Source of the DNA: Bigelowiella natans CCMP2755
Lineage: Eukaryota; Cercozoa; Chlorarachniophyceae
DNA length: 27,500 nucleotides
Direction: 5' to 3'
Assembly (NCBI GenBank): GCA_000320545.1
Contig: ADNK01001300.1
Coordinates: 10,001 to 37,500, forward strand
A program made the translations under genes and the position numbers. A model generated the notes under the pieces. The model was not told where the DNA came from and searched no databases. It saw nothing but the letters and a program-made list of their open reading frames with translations. Of this stretch, positions 1 to 11,560 are shown piece after piece. Positions within the stretch are counted from its first letter, which is position 1; each line of letters begins with the position of its first letter.

Positions 1-2299
1 CTCGCCCTTCTCATGCTTACTGGACAGGTGCTAGGGAAATAATGTGATGATGATGATGATGATGAAGACAATGAAGGAACTGTTGTTCAAAGGACCTGAT
101 AATTGGTTGTTCCTATCTTTTATATTATATCCTCTTTCTCCTCCTCCTTCTCCTCCTCCTCCTCCTCCTCCTCCTCCTCCTTCTCTTGCTGCTGCTGCTT
201 CTTATTCTCATTCTCATTCTTATTTTGGTTCTTCCTTTGCTGCACTTATCCACAACATCATCTTCGCATTTGAAATTGAAAGGGGGTTCCAGAGGGCCAG
301 TTGCCGTGGTACACAAAGTTCATTGTTATCATGACTACGTGCTTTTCAGTGGCAATGTTCGCCATTCCATCGTAAGTGCCCGTGGAATTGATAAAAAGGA
401 TGATCACAGCGCTGATGATGACGAGGAGGATATATCTCGTATCTTTTGTCCTCCCCTCGCCCCCTTTCACCCATATTTTCTTACTTATCCGTTTCCGATC
501 TGTTTCGCTTCGTTGTGGTGTGATGAGAGTGGCACGGCTATTCATCATGTTGCGTGCAAAATTGGGATCCTTTATTGCGAAGTTTAGAATCCAATTTTGA
601 GCTTACCTTTTGCTAAGTTTTGGTATGTTCTGAATGCGGCGATGTGGGATGCAGATCTATGTTGACGTGGGGGTTTGAGGCGGAGGCCATTCGCATGGCG
701 CGTAGCAAATATATCAAGGATAAAAAGAAGGAAAAGCACTTCCAGCTTCATAACGAGGTTTGAGGGGAAGCTCATGTTGTCATTCTGTTTCCTCTCCAGT
801 AGCTAGGAGAGAAATAGTCTAATAAAATGTTAGATCGACGTATACAATGAGGGCACGTAGATGCATAAATGTGCAAGCGCATCTTCACGTCCCTTTCCTC
901 CTCAAATACACGCACAGGAGATGCCCGAGAGCGATAGCTCATCTACGTCGAGCGAGGGGGGAGGCAATTCCAGTGACGAGGAGTATTTTAGGCAGATTGC
1001 TGGGATTGTCGTTGAGCAGGTCCTTAGTGATACAGAGCAGCTCTCTTCCACAAGTTCGCAACCCCCCCTCCTCTTCCCGTAGTCATAACTGCCGCAATGT
1101 CTATGAAATAGTTACAAAATACTGCGTCCTCCACAGCAAACATGTTGTGGCGGAGACTTCTACTGTTCGCCCCTCTCTTCTGTTGGTAACATTTTCACGA
1201 TGATTCCGTTTTGCCAAGGAAATAGCAGAAGAGGCCATTCCGATACCACAATTTTGGGTTACAATATTTCTTGCCACAATTCATGCGTACGTAGGGTGAT
1301 GAGGAGGAGGAGGAGGAGAAGGAAATAGAGAACGAGGCGAAGGAGATTTTTAACGAAATTGATTCGAACCACTCCGACAATGTGTCCTTCAAGGAGTTCC
1401 TTGATTTTTGGAAACGTCACTGCGCACAGGTGAGTAGTAACCAACAATAGCAGTAGCAGTAGTAGTAGCAGTAGTAGTAGTAGTAGTAGCAGCAGCAGCA
1501 GTAGCAGGATTATTGAACAGGTACTACTAAGTGTGTCCACGATGGCTTCCTCTTCTCACTTATTTTTCTCCCTTCAATCAATAGGGCATGCTAACGTCAG
1601 GATCTCCCAGGAACGACAACATCAGCGGCCCATTTCCAAACGCTCTCCACATGCATAATTTTCCACCACCATCCCCCCCTCCACAGCCACTGGATGGTGA
1701 CAACAGTCGTAAACATCATCATCATCATCACCACCACCACCACCACCGCAGTAATCATCATCAGCATCAGCAAAGACATCAGGGCTCTTCTTCACCACCA
1801 TATGCTCACAATCATCGAAAGCCTGATACGGTGCCGCGCCGAAACTGCAGGGTGGCTAGACAAGCAAGGAAATCAAGGGAAGGTGAGAAAGCACCATCGC
1901 TTTCACCGCACTCGAACTCCCACGTCGGAGATAATGATGAAGAAGCTATGGCTACTAGACCTGGTCATGGAAAAAATCATTATTACAAAAGTTTTCGTTA
2001 TAAAGACGCGCACATTCGCCGTGGCTGACAATGTTCCCCCCCCACACCCCTTACTCCCATGAGTTTCTGCTTTTGTCCGTTGCGTGAAAGTTCGAATGTC
2101 GATGTGAAATAGAACTAATATATCTTTTCTGACTGAGACGTCCGGTTGCTTGATTTTGATGTGCGAAGATCTCTCATCCAGAGCCCGACAAGACATATTA
2201 GACCTGAAGAGAGATGTTGAAAGTGTGAAAAGCATGCTGCAGAACATCCTAAGTCTGATGGAAGAGCAGAAAAGGACGTCATCGTCATTGCTGCGATGA
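1..2299 (+). CDS. K+-channel-like protein with EF-hand and C-terminal coiled coil (5' end outside window)
   Basis: Seven exons fit in phase: <1-27, 283-371, 655-757, 918-1019, 1295-1429, 1585-1882 and 2169-2299. They total 885 nt, giving 294 residues plus TGA. Exons 2 and 3 join at 371/655 to give an S6-like helix ending FAIPSSMLTWGFEAEA, which resembles the inner-gate helix of tetrameric cation channels. After a basic and then an acidic Ser-rich linker comes one EF-hand loop, DSNHSDNVSFKE (1361-1396), with D1, N3, S5 and E12 at the calcium positions. Next is a Pro-rich region with 11 consecutive His, then a C-terminal heptad helix (LDLKRDVESVKSMLQNIL) likely used for assembly. The voltage sensor and most of the pore lie to the left of the window. 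Inferred role: a calcium-modulated plasma- or organelle-membrane ion channel. Two donors are weak (gtttga at 758, gtcctt at 1020). Ion selectivity is unproven. Confidence 0.72.
139..185 (+). repeat. (TCC)n polypyrimidine tract in channel intron
   Basis: Trinucleotide TCC repeat in the first visible intron (28-282) of the channel gene, upstream of its acceptor. A short (GATGAT)n tract lies at 44-66 in the same intron. Confidence 0.85.
1449..1507 (+). repeat. (AGT/AGC)n trinucleotide repeat in channel intron
   Basis: Imperfect CAG/TAG trinucleotide run inside intron 1430-1584, just after a consensus donor gtgagt. Its poly-Leu translation on the other strand is an artefact. Confidence 0.85.
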
Positions 2300-3260
2300 A
2301 CCTGGTGACTTTGGCCGCAACAGGTACGCTTAGCTGCTTCATTAAACTTTCAAATAAAGTCACTGTGTCAATAGCTAGATAGACAATGTACACGTGTGTA
2401 TAAGATGTTTCTAGCTGTATCTGTACAAAACATTTTGCTCATCACTTACATGAACAAAGTACACAGCTGTGAAGGTGTCATGATAGCGATGCATGCAAAT
2501 GAATGCCAAACGAGCCAAACGAGCTATGGCTAGATGGAAGCACGCTAGCACGTAGAAGAGGGCGGAGTGTGCATTGACATCGAACGCGGCCTACCTAGAT
2601 TCTGTAACAACATGATTGAATGTACTACGCTACATGCACAACTCTACCGACAGATGAGTGAACATGCACATTTAGCAAGCGGATGGATCATGCCAGCATG
2701 AGTGTGGTTGTTCATCTGGGATGACATGCTAGCATGTGCAAGCAAGCAAGTCCCAGCCCTAAATCACGTTGCACATCACCGCAGCACCGTGCTGGCCCGA
2801 CAAAAGCCTAGAATCTATCATTCTCAGGATCCGTGCAGTGTCGCTTCGACTAGTCGAACGCGTTTCCGACTCATTTTGGCTTGTTGCTGTGTTCCTGGGT
2901 CGAATCTGTCTAGCTGTCTAGCTGTGGGTGAACCAATTCCTGGCATCTCTCACAATTTCGTGTACGAATTTTGAACTCATCTGATATGGCGTCTTGCGCC
3001 GCGAGGGACCGCAATCCTAGAGTTTTTACATGAAAAGAATCATGCGTGCTGTGCTGAAAATGTAGATGCATGCCAAGTAGCTTCATTGAATAGCAGCTGT
3101 GGGTGCGGCATGAAAATCGGCGCAACCAAATCGAAATGCATGCGCACAGAAGCTAGTCATATGGATGATCAAATGATCCGCGCTGCTACATGTGTAATTC
3201 GGCTGAAGGTGCAGCATTGTAATTGTCAATGTAGATCTCTTCAAAGGTCTTCAGTTTTTG
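2300..3260. other. Intergenic, no gene supported
   Basis: The 3' ends of the channel gene (+) and ankyrin gene (-) converge here. The DNA is mixed in composition and enriched in CTAG, GCATGC and TAGCAAG-like words. The 90-codon + frame at 2702-2974 has no domain, no splice context and no compositional support. I see no RNA gene. Confidence 0.6.
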
Positions 3261-3549
3261 CTACATCTGCAACAACATTGTAGATGGTACATATTCAATA
3301 TACAGGTCGCCAGAAGGGATGCTATTTGAAATCTTGTAGGATTCGAATCTTCTAGCTGCTATGGACTGCATGAAGCGTTGAGCTAGAGGTGGATGCTGCG
3401 GCAAGCTTCCAAGCGCCATCATGATGAATGAATATAGCATGTGAATTTCTGGTATGTCTCTCTCAAATACATCTTGTAGGATCTGCATCGCCTAAATGAA
3501 TACTCAACCTCAGCAAGCATTTATGAACTGGAAGTCTTGGATAAAAAGA

Positions 3550-3616
<67 letters not shown>

Positions 3617-3624
3617 GTGTGTGT

Positions 3625-3664
<40 letters not shown>

Positions 3665-4376
3665 CCTGGGCAGCTTCTAAATAGCTCACTGCTTCATCTA
3701 CAAAGTAATTATAATTGTTGAAACCAATGTTGGGTATATTTGCGACTTCCCATTTGTTGATGTAAGTATTCACTTCCCCAACTAGGTATCTCAAGACCCT
3801 AAGTTCTCCCCCCCAAGCTGCTATCATGGAGAGTGTCCATCCGTTGGCGTCGATATGATCGGACCTTGCTCCAACCTTTTCTATTAGTGCCTTCACTAGT
3901 TCGATGTTCCCGTTGAGAGCGGCATGCATTAGAGCTGTTCTTCCAGAAGCATCCTTAGCTTCGACGTTGCTACTGGCCTCCATCAGGTACCGCATCGTTC
4001 ACATGTGCCCAGGTGAGTTTTTAAGAGAAGCACAGAGTAGTGGAGTCCAACATTTTGTGTCTCTAGTATGAACATTAGCCTTGGCATCTATCAAAACTCG
4101 CACAGCGGAGGAACGGCCCTCTCTTGCGGCAAGAAGCAAGGGAGTTCGCCCTTCATCATCCTTGAGCAACACGCTGGCCCTCATCTCAATGAGCTCTTTC
4201 AACAACTCACAATTGCCTACTTTTGCCGCTGCAAGGACTCTGTGATCATTGACAATCTTAGCAGGGGGAGATGACGGGGGATTGGACGAGAGGCCGGATC
4301 CACAGCCCCCCATGCTGAACGGAAAGGTAGTGCTGCATTCGAGTGCGCTCTGCGAGGGATTTTTGCCAACAAGCAT
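3261..4376 (-). CDS. Ankyrin-repeat protein gene interrupted by an in-frame TGA
   Basis: Exon 1 (4376-3666) encodes a Gly/Ser/Pro-rich start and then about four ankyrin repeats. Recognisable units include EGRTPLLLAAREGRSSAVRVL, CWTPLLCASLKN, SGRTALMHAALNGNIELVKAL and NGWTLSMIAAW. A donor at 3665 (CAG|gtcaca) opens a microsatellite-filled intron. The acceptor at 3492 leads to exon 2 (3491-3261), in phase and ending in TAG. A TGA at 4001-3999 splits exon 1 in the middle of a repeat, yet the same frame continues with clear ankyrin sequence on both sides. TGA is the normal stop of other genes here, so this is a nonsense mutation, a sequence error or readthrough. An in-frame TAG lies just upstream of ATG 4376. 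Ankyrin repeats mediate protein-protein contacts; the partner is unknown. An LTR element begins 121 bp upstream of the ATG. Confidence 0.72.
3553..3663. repeat. (CT)n followed by (GT)n microsatellite
   Basis: About 60 nt of CT (3553-3612) followed by about 47 nt of TG with one interruption (3616-3663). It sits at the 5' side of the ankyrin-gene intron on the minus strand. Confidence 0.95.
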
Positions 4377-4496
4377 TGGCCGTTCGTGCTACACTCTGAG
4401 GCCGTTTTTGAAGAGCGACAACATCTTTGGCCTCAAGCGCGTGGTGCTGATTGGGGACTCCTAACCAGGTTTTCTGTTTGTGCAACTTCAACCACA

Positions 4497-4845
4497 TGTG
4501 TTGCAGGGCAGGCGCAGTGGCGCACGGGGCTAGCAACAAGGTGACTCTCAGTGGAGAGTTTGAATTCTTGTTTTATTAAACGATTAAATTTTGTTAGAAA
4601 TTGCGGGCACAAATATTAGTTTGTTCTAGAAGGTTTCTAGAAGGTTTCCGGGTAGTCTCCGGAAAGCTCTCGACTATTCTCGTGGTTCGAGAATACTTCC
4701 GGAACCATCGGGAAGACTAAGGTGGGTACTAACTACATTAACTATACGACATAGGTTGGGTTCCGACTGGGTCCCGATATTTTAGGTTCCGATATTAGTC
4801 TAAGGAAGGAAGGCCTACTTCGAGGTAAGCGGCCTCGACAGGACA
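4497..4845 (-). repeat. 3' LTR (left copy), carrying CpA/TpG-to-TpA changes
   Basis: 349 bp, same length as the right LTR with no indels. It differs at 24 sites, all between 4574 and 4827, and each is TA here where the other copy has CA or TG. Flanking parts (4497-4573 and 4828-4845) are identical between copies. Confidence 0.93.
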
Positions 4846-4848
4846 ACA

Positions 4849-4857
4849 CCTCCCCCC
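4849..4857 (-). other. Polypurine tract
   Basis: Minus-strand GGGGGGAGG followed by TGT and the first base of the 3' LTR. This is where plus-strand DNA synthesis is normally primed. Confidence 0.75.
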
Positions 4858-5193
4858 AGCTCGAAGGTAGGATCTTCCTCGTTTTTTTTCGTTTTCGCAA
4901 TTGGGGAGCGTGGTAACTTCATCGAGGGTCCTTAGTGACAATGGATGGAGAGAGAGATAGGCAGAAAAACTTGCAGAATGGAGTTCGAGAGAGAGTGAGA
5001 TAGCGAGAGATATTTTCGAATGGTCATGGAAGTTAGATGCATAAAGGAGAGAGAGTCAGAGAGAGAGAGAGAGAGAATGACTGCAAGGAATAATGCACAA
5101 TAGTCATCAGGCCTGTCTGGTGCTGTGGGCCTTGATCCCATGTAGCCTGGTTTCGGTGCGGTCGCTCTTGTCCCATTCTCCGTGTCGGGTGCC
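4858..5193 (-). other. Retrotransposon 3' untranslated interior
   Basis: About 340 nt between the gag-protease stop and the polypurine tract. It is GA-rich on the + strand (agagag runs at 4949-5075). No reverse transcriptase, integrase or envelope-like frame is visible. Confidence 0.6.
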
Positions 5194-7593
5194 TTAGCCG
5201 TTTCCGACGCACTTGCCAATCCACCAGGAGAGGTACTCGCTCCTTATCTTCCTTCCCTTGTCATCTTGCCAGAAGGGTAGCTTATCCTTTGGGTCGTTCA
5301 CGTGCCATTGCACATTGTCTAGGCCGCAAGAGTCTTGGTGCCACTCATCGGAGGGAACGTCGGGCATGATGAAGGTACATGTCTTGTAGTTTCGTAGCTT
5401 GAGCTTGTCGTAGAACCTGGGCATGTTCTTTAGACCGGGACATCCAACGTAGACGTCCTTTCCTTTCCAGTCTTCGTCCGTGTTAACCACAGTGTTTTTG
5501 TAGGAGAGGTCGAAGGTCTTCACATCCCCAACTTCCTCTTCAGCCTTCGCCGCAACATCCGAGGTAATGGTGCAATCTTTCAACACTTCGTCGTTAACAG
5601 TGCAATCCTTTGACACTTTGTCGTTCTTTGATGTCTTGTCTTTCGTTAGCCTACCTTTCCCTCCCCTCAATCCGAAGGATTTGACTTGTGTGGGCTGGAC
5701 GTGGGGCATTGCTGGTTCGTCAAGCAGTCGTTTGGTACTGGCTTTGTTTCGCTGATGTTTTTGGTCGCATTGGTTTGGAGCAGTCATGCTCTTAGCAAGA
5801 GATTTAATTTCGTTTCGAGTGTGGAACTTGAGCATGTTATTGTTGTTCATCTTGCACTCGTAGTTCCTTTTGGTCAATTCAACACAATGAATGGTGTGGT
5901 CGCAGAAGTTGATGACAGCGCCTACTTGATTTAGGAAGTCGTTTCCTAGAACAACATCCATGTCTGAATCTGACACGGTGAATGTGTGTGACACTGCAGG
6001 GCATCGTCTCCCTCCTAGCTGGACTTTCAACTTGATGGCACCGATGGAGCCAAAGTTTCCAGAAACTGTTTTGTGAAGTTCGCGGTTGATGTTCACCCCT
6101 TGTTGTGATCCCAAATTCTGGAGTGTTTGTGGTGAAACATGCGATTTTGGGAAGGCTCCTGAGTCCCAGAGAGCGTCAGTTGGCGTCATTTCGTCATTTC
6201 TGTTCGCGATGTTCACCCGAGACATCGCGATGTGACTGTCAATGTCATGGGCCGGGAGTTGGGCTGGGCTTTGAGGTTTGATGTGGTGCAAACCTGCCAA
6301 TTCTTCAAGTGCAATGTCTGAATGACCGTCGTTGTCATTGTCCTTCTTGTCCGTGTTTGTCGATGTGTTTTCGTTCTGTGCCAAGATTTGATTCACAACG
6401 TTTTGCATTTGTTGCAGTGAGCATTTCTTCGTTCCATCGCCGTGTGGCGTGGTCCCTTTTCCTCTTCTGCGGTTGCTTTCGAATTGCAACCTGTCCTTGA
6501 GGGTGGTTCTTGGCCTGTTGGCAAGGCGGCTTCTGCATTCCTGGGCCTTGTGCCCGATGGCACAACAATGCCCACACCGTCTGTTTCCCTTCTTGTCGGT
6601 GAAGTCTTTGGTGTGGACCACGTTTGGCTTTGGCAATGTTTGCTGAGTTGGGTCGTGTCGGCGCATCGTTTCTCTGGTCGCCAAGTCATTGACGATCTGG
6701 TCGATTGTTGTCAAATGGGGCCGGTCCAAAGTCAATTTAGCTGCGTCGATGCATGCACTCCTGAACTTCAAAAATCTTGAGTCATCATCGCCAGTGTTGA
6801 ATCCTTGTCGATCCAAGTCGTTCACCAAGTTGTCGAACCTCGTCCTGAATGCCAAAATGGACTCTCTGTTGTTTTGCCTGAGCGAATTCCATTTGGTGAT
6901 GAGCGTGTTGAGTGTGCCATTGTCGAATGCTGCCACAAATGCTGCTTTGAGCGTGTCGAACGAGAGGTTGTTTTGCTTTTCCAGCTTGCGCTGCAAGTTC
7001 ATGAACACGCCGAGGAGGTTCTCGTTCGGAAAGCAGTTGCTTTCCAGCACCGAGATCCAGCTGTCTTTTTCGTGCTGGCTGGGATTGGGCGCCATTCGGG
7101 TGAGTGAGCGTTCGATGTCTTCGAACCAACGTGCAGCTGTGCCGGGCGCACCGTGAAACTTTTCCAATTTGATTGAGACCCTTGAAGTTTGAGCAATTTT
7201 GCGTTGTTGAGCCGGAGCTTGTTGTGCTTGAGCATGCGATTTGACATCGCTGTCCGCTGGTGCCGGTGCTCTCGCCCCCGCGCGGCGAGTTGACGCGGCG
7301 TTGAAGAGGTCGTTCCATCCAGTGAGGTTCTCGTCGTTGCGAGTTCTCTGTTGCTCCTTGACTTCGAGCGTCCTTTCGTCGACGATGGTTGCACGCAGGG
7401 CTTCCCAAACCTCTGCTCCTTCGTCCGTGGTGATCCTCCTTTGGATTTTTGCAAACCAGAGCCTGGAGGGCTTCTTCTTTGAAAAGGCTTGAGCCAGCTT
7501 GTTCTGGACCAAAGGGTCGGAAGTGTCCTCTTCCTCAGAGAACTTGTTGATTGCTTCAATGAGCTGGTCGATCGGGGTTTTCCGCTGGGACAT
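5194..7593 (-). CDS. Gag-protease polyprotein of LTR retrotransposon
   Basis: An uninterrupted 799-residue frame starts 45 nt inside the primer-binding site. The N-terminal third is charged and helical. Around residues 150-320 is a Ty3-type gag/capsid region with the usual ...ARWFEDIERSL... and ...TLKAAFVAAF... blocks. A CCHC zinc knuckle, CGHCCAIGHKAQEC, lies near residues 340-352. A retropepsin-like aspartic protease follows, with active-site DSGA near residue 477 and the second-half motif VVLGNDFL near 548. The last roughly 180 residues (Lys-rich linker, then a Trp-rich segment ending EYLSWWIGKCVGNG) match nothing I recognise. Capsid assembles the particle, the knuckle binds RNA and the protease matures the polyprotein. 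No polymerase or integrase follows. The open frame implies recent or selected activity. Confidence 0.92.
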   Translation of the reverse strand: MSQRKTPIDQLIEAINKFSEEEDTSDPLVQNKLAQAFSKKKPSRLWFAKIQRRITTDEGAEVWEALRATIVDERTLEVKEQQRTRNDENLTGWNDLFNAASTRRAGARAPAPADSDVKSHAQAQQAPAQQRKIAQTSRVSIKLEKFHGAPGTAARWFEDIERSLTRMAPNPSQHEKDSWISVLESNCFPNENLLGVFMNLQRKLEKQNNLSFDTLKAAFVAAFDNGTLNTLITKWNSLRQNNRESILAFRTRFDNLVNDLDRQGFNTGDDDSRFLKFRSACIDAAKLTLDRPHLTTIDQIVNDLATRETMRRHDPTQQTLPKPNVVHTKDFTDKKGNRRCGHCCAIGHKAQECRSRLANRPRTTLKDRLQFESNRRRGKGTTPHGDGTKKCSLQQMQNVVNQILAQNENTSTNTDKKDNDNDGHSDIALEELAGLHHIKPQSPAQLPAHDIDSHIAMSRVNIANRNDEMTPTDALWDSGAFPKSHVSPQTLQNLGSQQGVNINRELHKTVSGNFGSIGAIKLKVQLGGRRCPAVSHTFTVSDSDMDVVLGNDFLNQVGAVINFCDHTIHCVELTKRNYECKMNNNNMLKFHTRNEIKSLAKSMTAPNQCDQKHQRNKASTKRLLDEPAMPHVQPTQVKSFGLRGGKGRLTKDKTSKNDKVSKDCTVNDEVLKDCTITSDVAAKAEEEVGDVKTFDLSYKNTVVNTDEDWKGKDVYVGCPGLKNMPRFYDKLKLRNYKTCTFIMPDVPSDEWHQDSCGLDNVQWHVNDPKDKLPFWQDDKGRKIRSEYLSWWIGKCVGNG

Positions 7594-7637
7594 GCTTGCA
7601 GTGTGCTGCTGGGGTCGTTTGGGTCAGTTGTTGATTT

Positions 7638-7653
7638 CCGTGAGTGGAAGCCA
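7638..7653 (-). other. Primer-binding-like site
   Basis: On the minus strand TGGCTTCCACTCACGG starts 3 nt inside the 5' LTR, as expected for a tRNA 3'-CCA primer. I could not assign the tRNA. Confidence 0.5.
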
Positions 7654-7656
7654 GTT

Positions 7657-8005
7657 TGTGTTGCAGGGCAGGCGCAGTGGCGCACGGGGCTAGCAACAAG
7701 GTGACTCTCAGTGGAGAGTTTGAATTCTTGTTTCATCAAACGATTGAATTTTGTCAGAAATTGCGGGCACAAACATCAGTTTGTTCTGGAAGGTTTCTGG
7801 AAGGTTTCCGGGTGGTCTCCGGAAAGCTCTCGACCATTCTCGTGGTTCGAGAACACTTCCGGAACCATCGGGAAGACTGAGGTGGGTGCTGACTACATTG
7901 ACTACACGACATGGGTTGGGTTCCGACTGGGTCCCGACATTTTGGGTTCCGATGTTGGTCTGAGGAAGGAAGGCCTGCTTCGAGGTGAGCGGCCTCGACA
8001 GGACA
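7657..8005 (-). repeat. 5' LTR (right copy)
   Basis: 349 bp, begins tgtgttgcag and ends gacaggaca on the + strand. It keeps CA/TG at all 24 sites that are TA in the left copy. As the upstream LTR of the minus-strand gag frame, it should hold the element's promoter. Confidence 0.93.
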
Positions 8006-8017
8006 CACACACGCGCG

Positions 8018-8086
<69 letters not shown>
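8004..8086. repeat. (CA)n microsatellite abutting the LTR
   Basis: About 80 nt of CA with a few CG/TG interruptions. It starts exactly at the right end of the 5' LTR and overlaps the presumed target duplication. Confidence 0.95.
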
Positions 8087-9026
8087 CACTCACATCACAT
8101 CACTCACATCACATCACACACTCATTGCTGCACGGCCGCACTTGGTGTGCGTTGTCCACTCCGAATGCCAAGTGGACCAGTCTGGTGGTGCCAGAGTGGA
8201 GGGCTGGAGGGGCACAGCCAGACGATTGGTTGCATTGCACATTGTCCACATCGCGCGAGGTGTTGCCACAACAACGTTGCTGGCTCCAGGGCTGTTTGGC
8301 TGCCTGGTTGTGTCCACGATGGCGCAGGCAGTGGCTGGACAATTGTGTGTGCACGTTGCTAGTCTTTCGGGAAAATGAGTGTGCATTGTCATGTTCGGAC
8401 ACAGCTAGCTAGCTAGACAGCAATGAAGCCTGATCCTTGTGATCTTGACGGCTAGGCGGTGTCGCTCAAACGATCACACGTCGTTCAATGCAACCTAGCA
8501 ACTCCAGAACGTCTGGCGTGCGTAGCCTCAAACTTGTGTCTCAGCTGAACACATCAGCCCCCGTGCTAGCAGTCTAGCAGTGCTAGCCGTCAGCAGTGCA
8601 CGCCATGCTTTCCTAGCCTAGTAGCATCTTGCACGCCTCACAAGCTAGCAAGCTAGCAAGGGAGATGTGTAGCCTCACTCTAGCACACTCCTGGCGTCGT
8701 TTTGATGGTGGACCGTGCGTCCTTGTTTCGCTAGTTCTCGCTGTTTCAAGTGCCATGAAATAAAGAATTTTTTGCAGCAGATCTTGCCGCGATCACTGAG
8801 CATTGCACCAAAGGTTCTACAGCATCTTGCTCAACTTTCAGATTCCGTATGTGCGTACACATGTGTGGATGCATCTAGCAGTCAAAGGACGAATTAATTT
8901 ACCTCGGTGTGGGAACTAGATGACCATGAAACTGTACTCAATGCGAATTCTCTTTCGTTTTATACACGTTTACATGTAAACTAGGTCGCGCCTGTACGCG
9001 ATATTGATCATTGAAATCATTGATAT
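8087..9026. other. Intergenic; no gene supported
   Basis: 8087-8395 is rich in TGG/CCA words with few CTAG. 8396-8680 switches abruptly to (CTAG)-rich DNA (gctagctagctag at 8405, more at 8640). 8700-9026 is AT-rich and presumably contains the 3' UTR of the minus-strand zinc-finger gene. The + frames here come from the CA repeat or lack coding character. Confidence 0.6.

Positions 9027-11560
<2,534 letters not shown>

Larger units (their letters stand above)
4497..8005 (-). mobile_element. LTR retrotransposon with gag-protease only (non-autonomous)
   Basis: Two direct 349-bp LTRs, both TG...CA, flank a 2.8-kb interior whose single long frame is on the minus strand. Next to the right-hand 5' LTR is a primer-binding-like site starting TGG. 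Next to the left-hand 3' LTR is a polypurine tract. Both flanks read caca at the insertion ends (4493-4496 and 8006-8009), a possible 4-bp target duplication that the adjacent CA repeat makes ambiguous. The interior codes for capsid, zinc knuckle and aspartic protease, but no reverse transcriptase, RNase H or integrase. The element must therefore use enzymes from another element. Confidence 0.9.

Noticed and set aside
1-27. Alternative reading RPSHAYWTG as the start of a pore helix
   Set aside because: It ends in phase 1, while the next exon must enter in phase 0 to give the S6-like sequence.
1259-1540. Minus-strand poly-Leu frame
   Set aside because: Translation of the (AGT/AGC)n intron repeat, antisense to the EF-hand exon.
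3335-3360. T-loop-like GGATTCGAATC suggesting a tRNA
   Set aside because: No matching acceptor or anticodon stems; the bases belong to the last ankyrin-gene exon.
3990-4020. Perfect-looking splice donor CAG|GTGAGT on the + strand opposite the ankyrin TGA
   Set aside because: There is no coding sequence on that strand; the ankyrin frame is clearly minus.
7711-8412. 233-codon + frame across the LTR and CA repeat
   Set aside because: It is LTR sequence plus Thr-His translation of the microsatellite; no start, splice or domain support.
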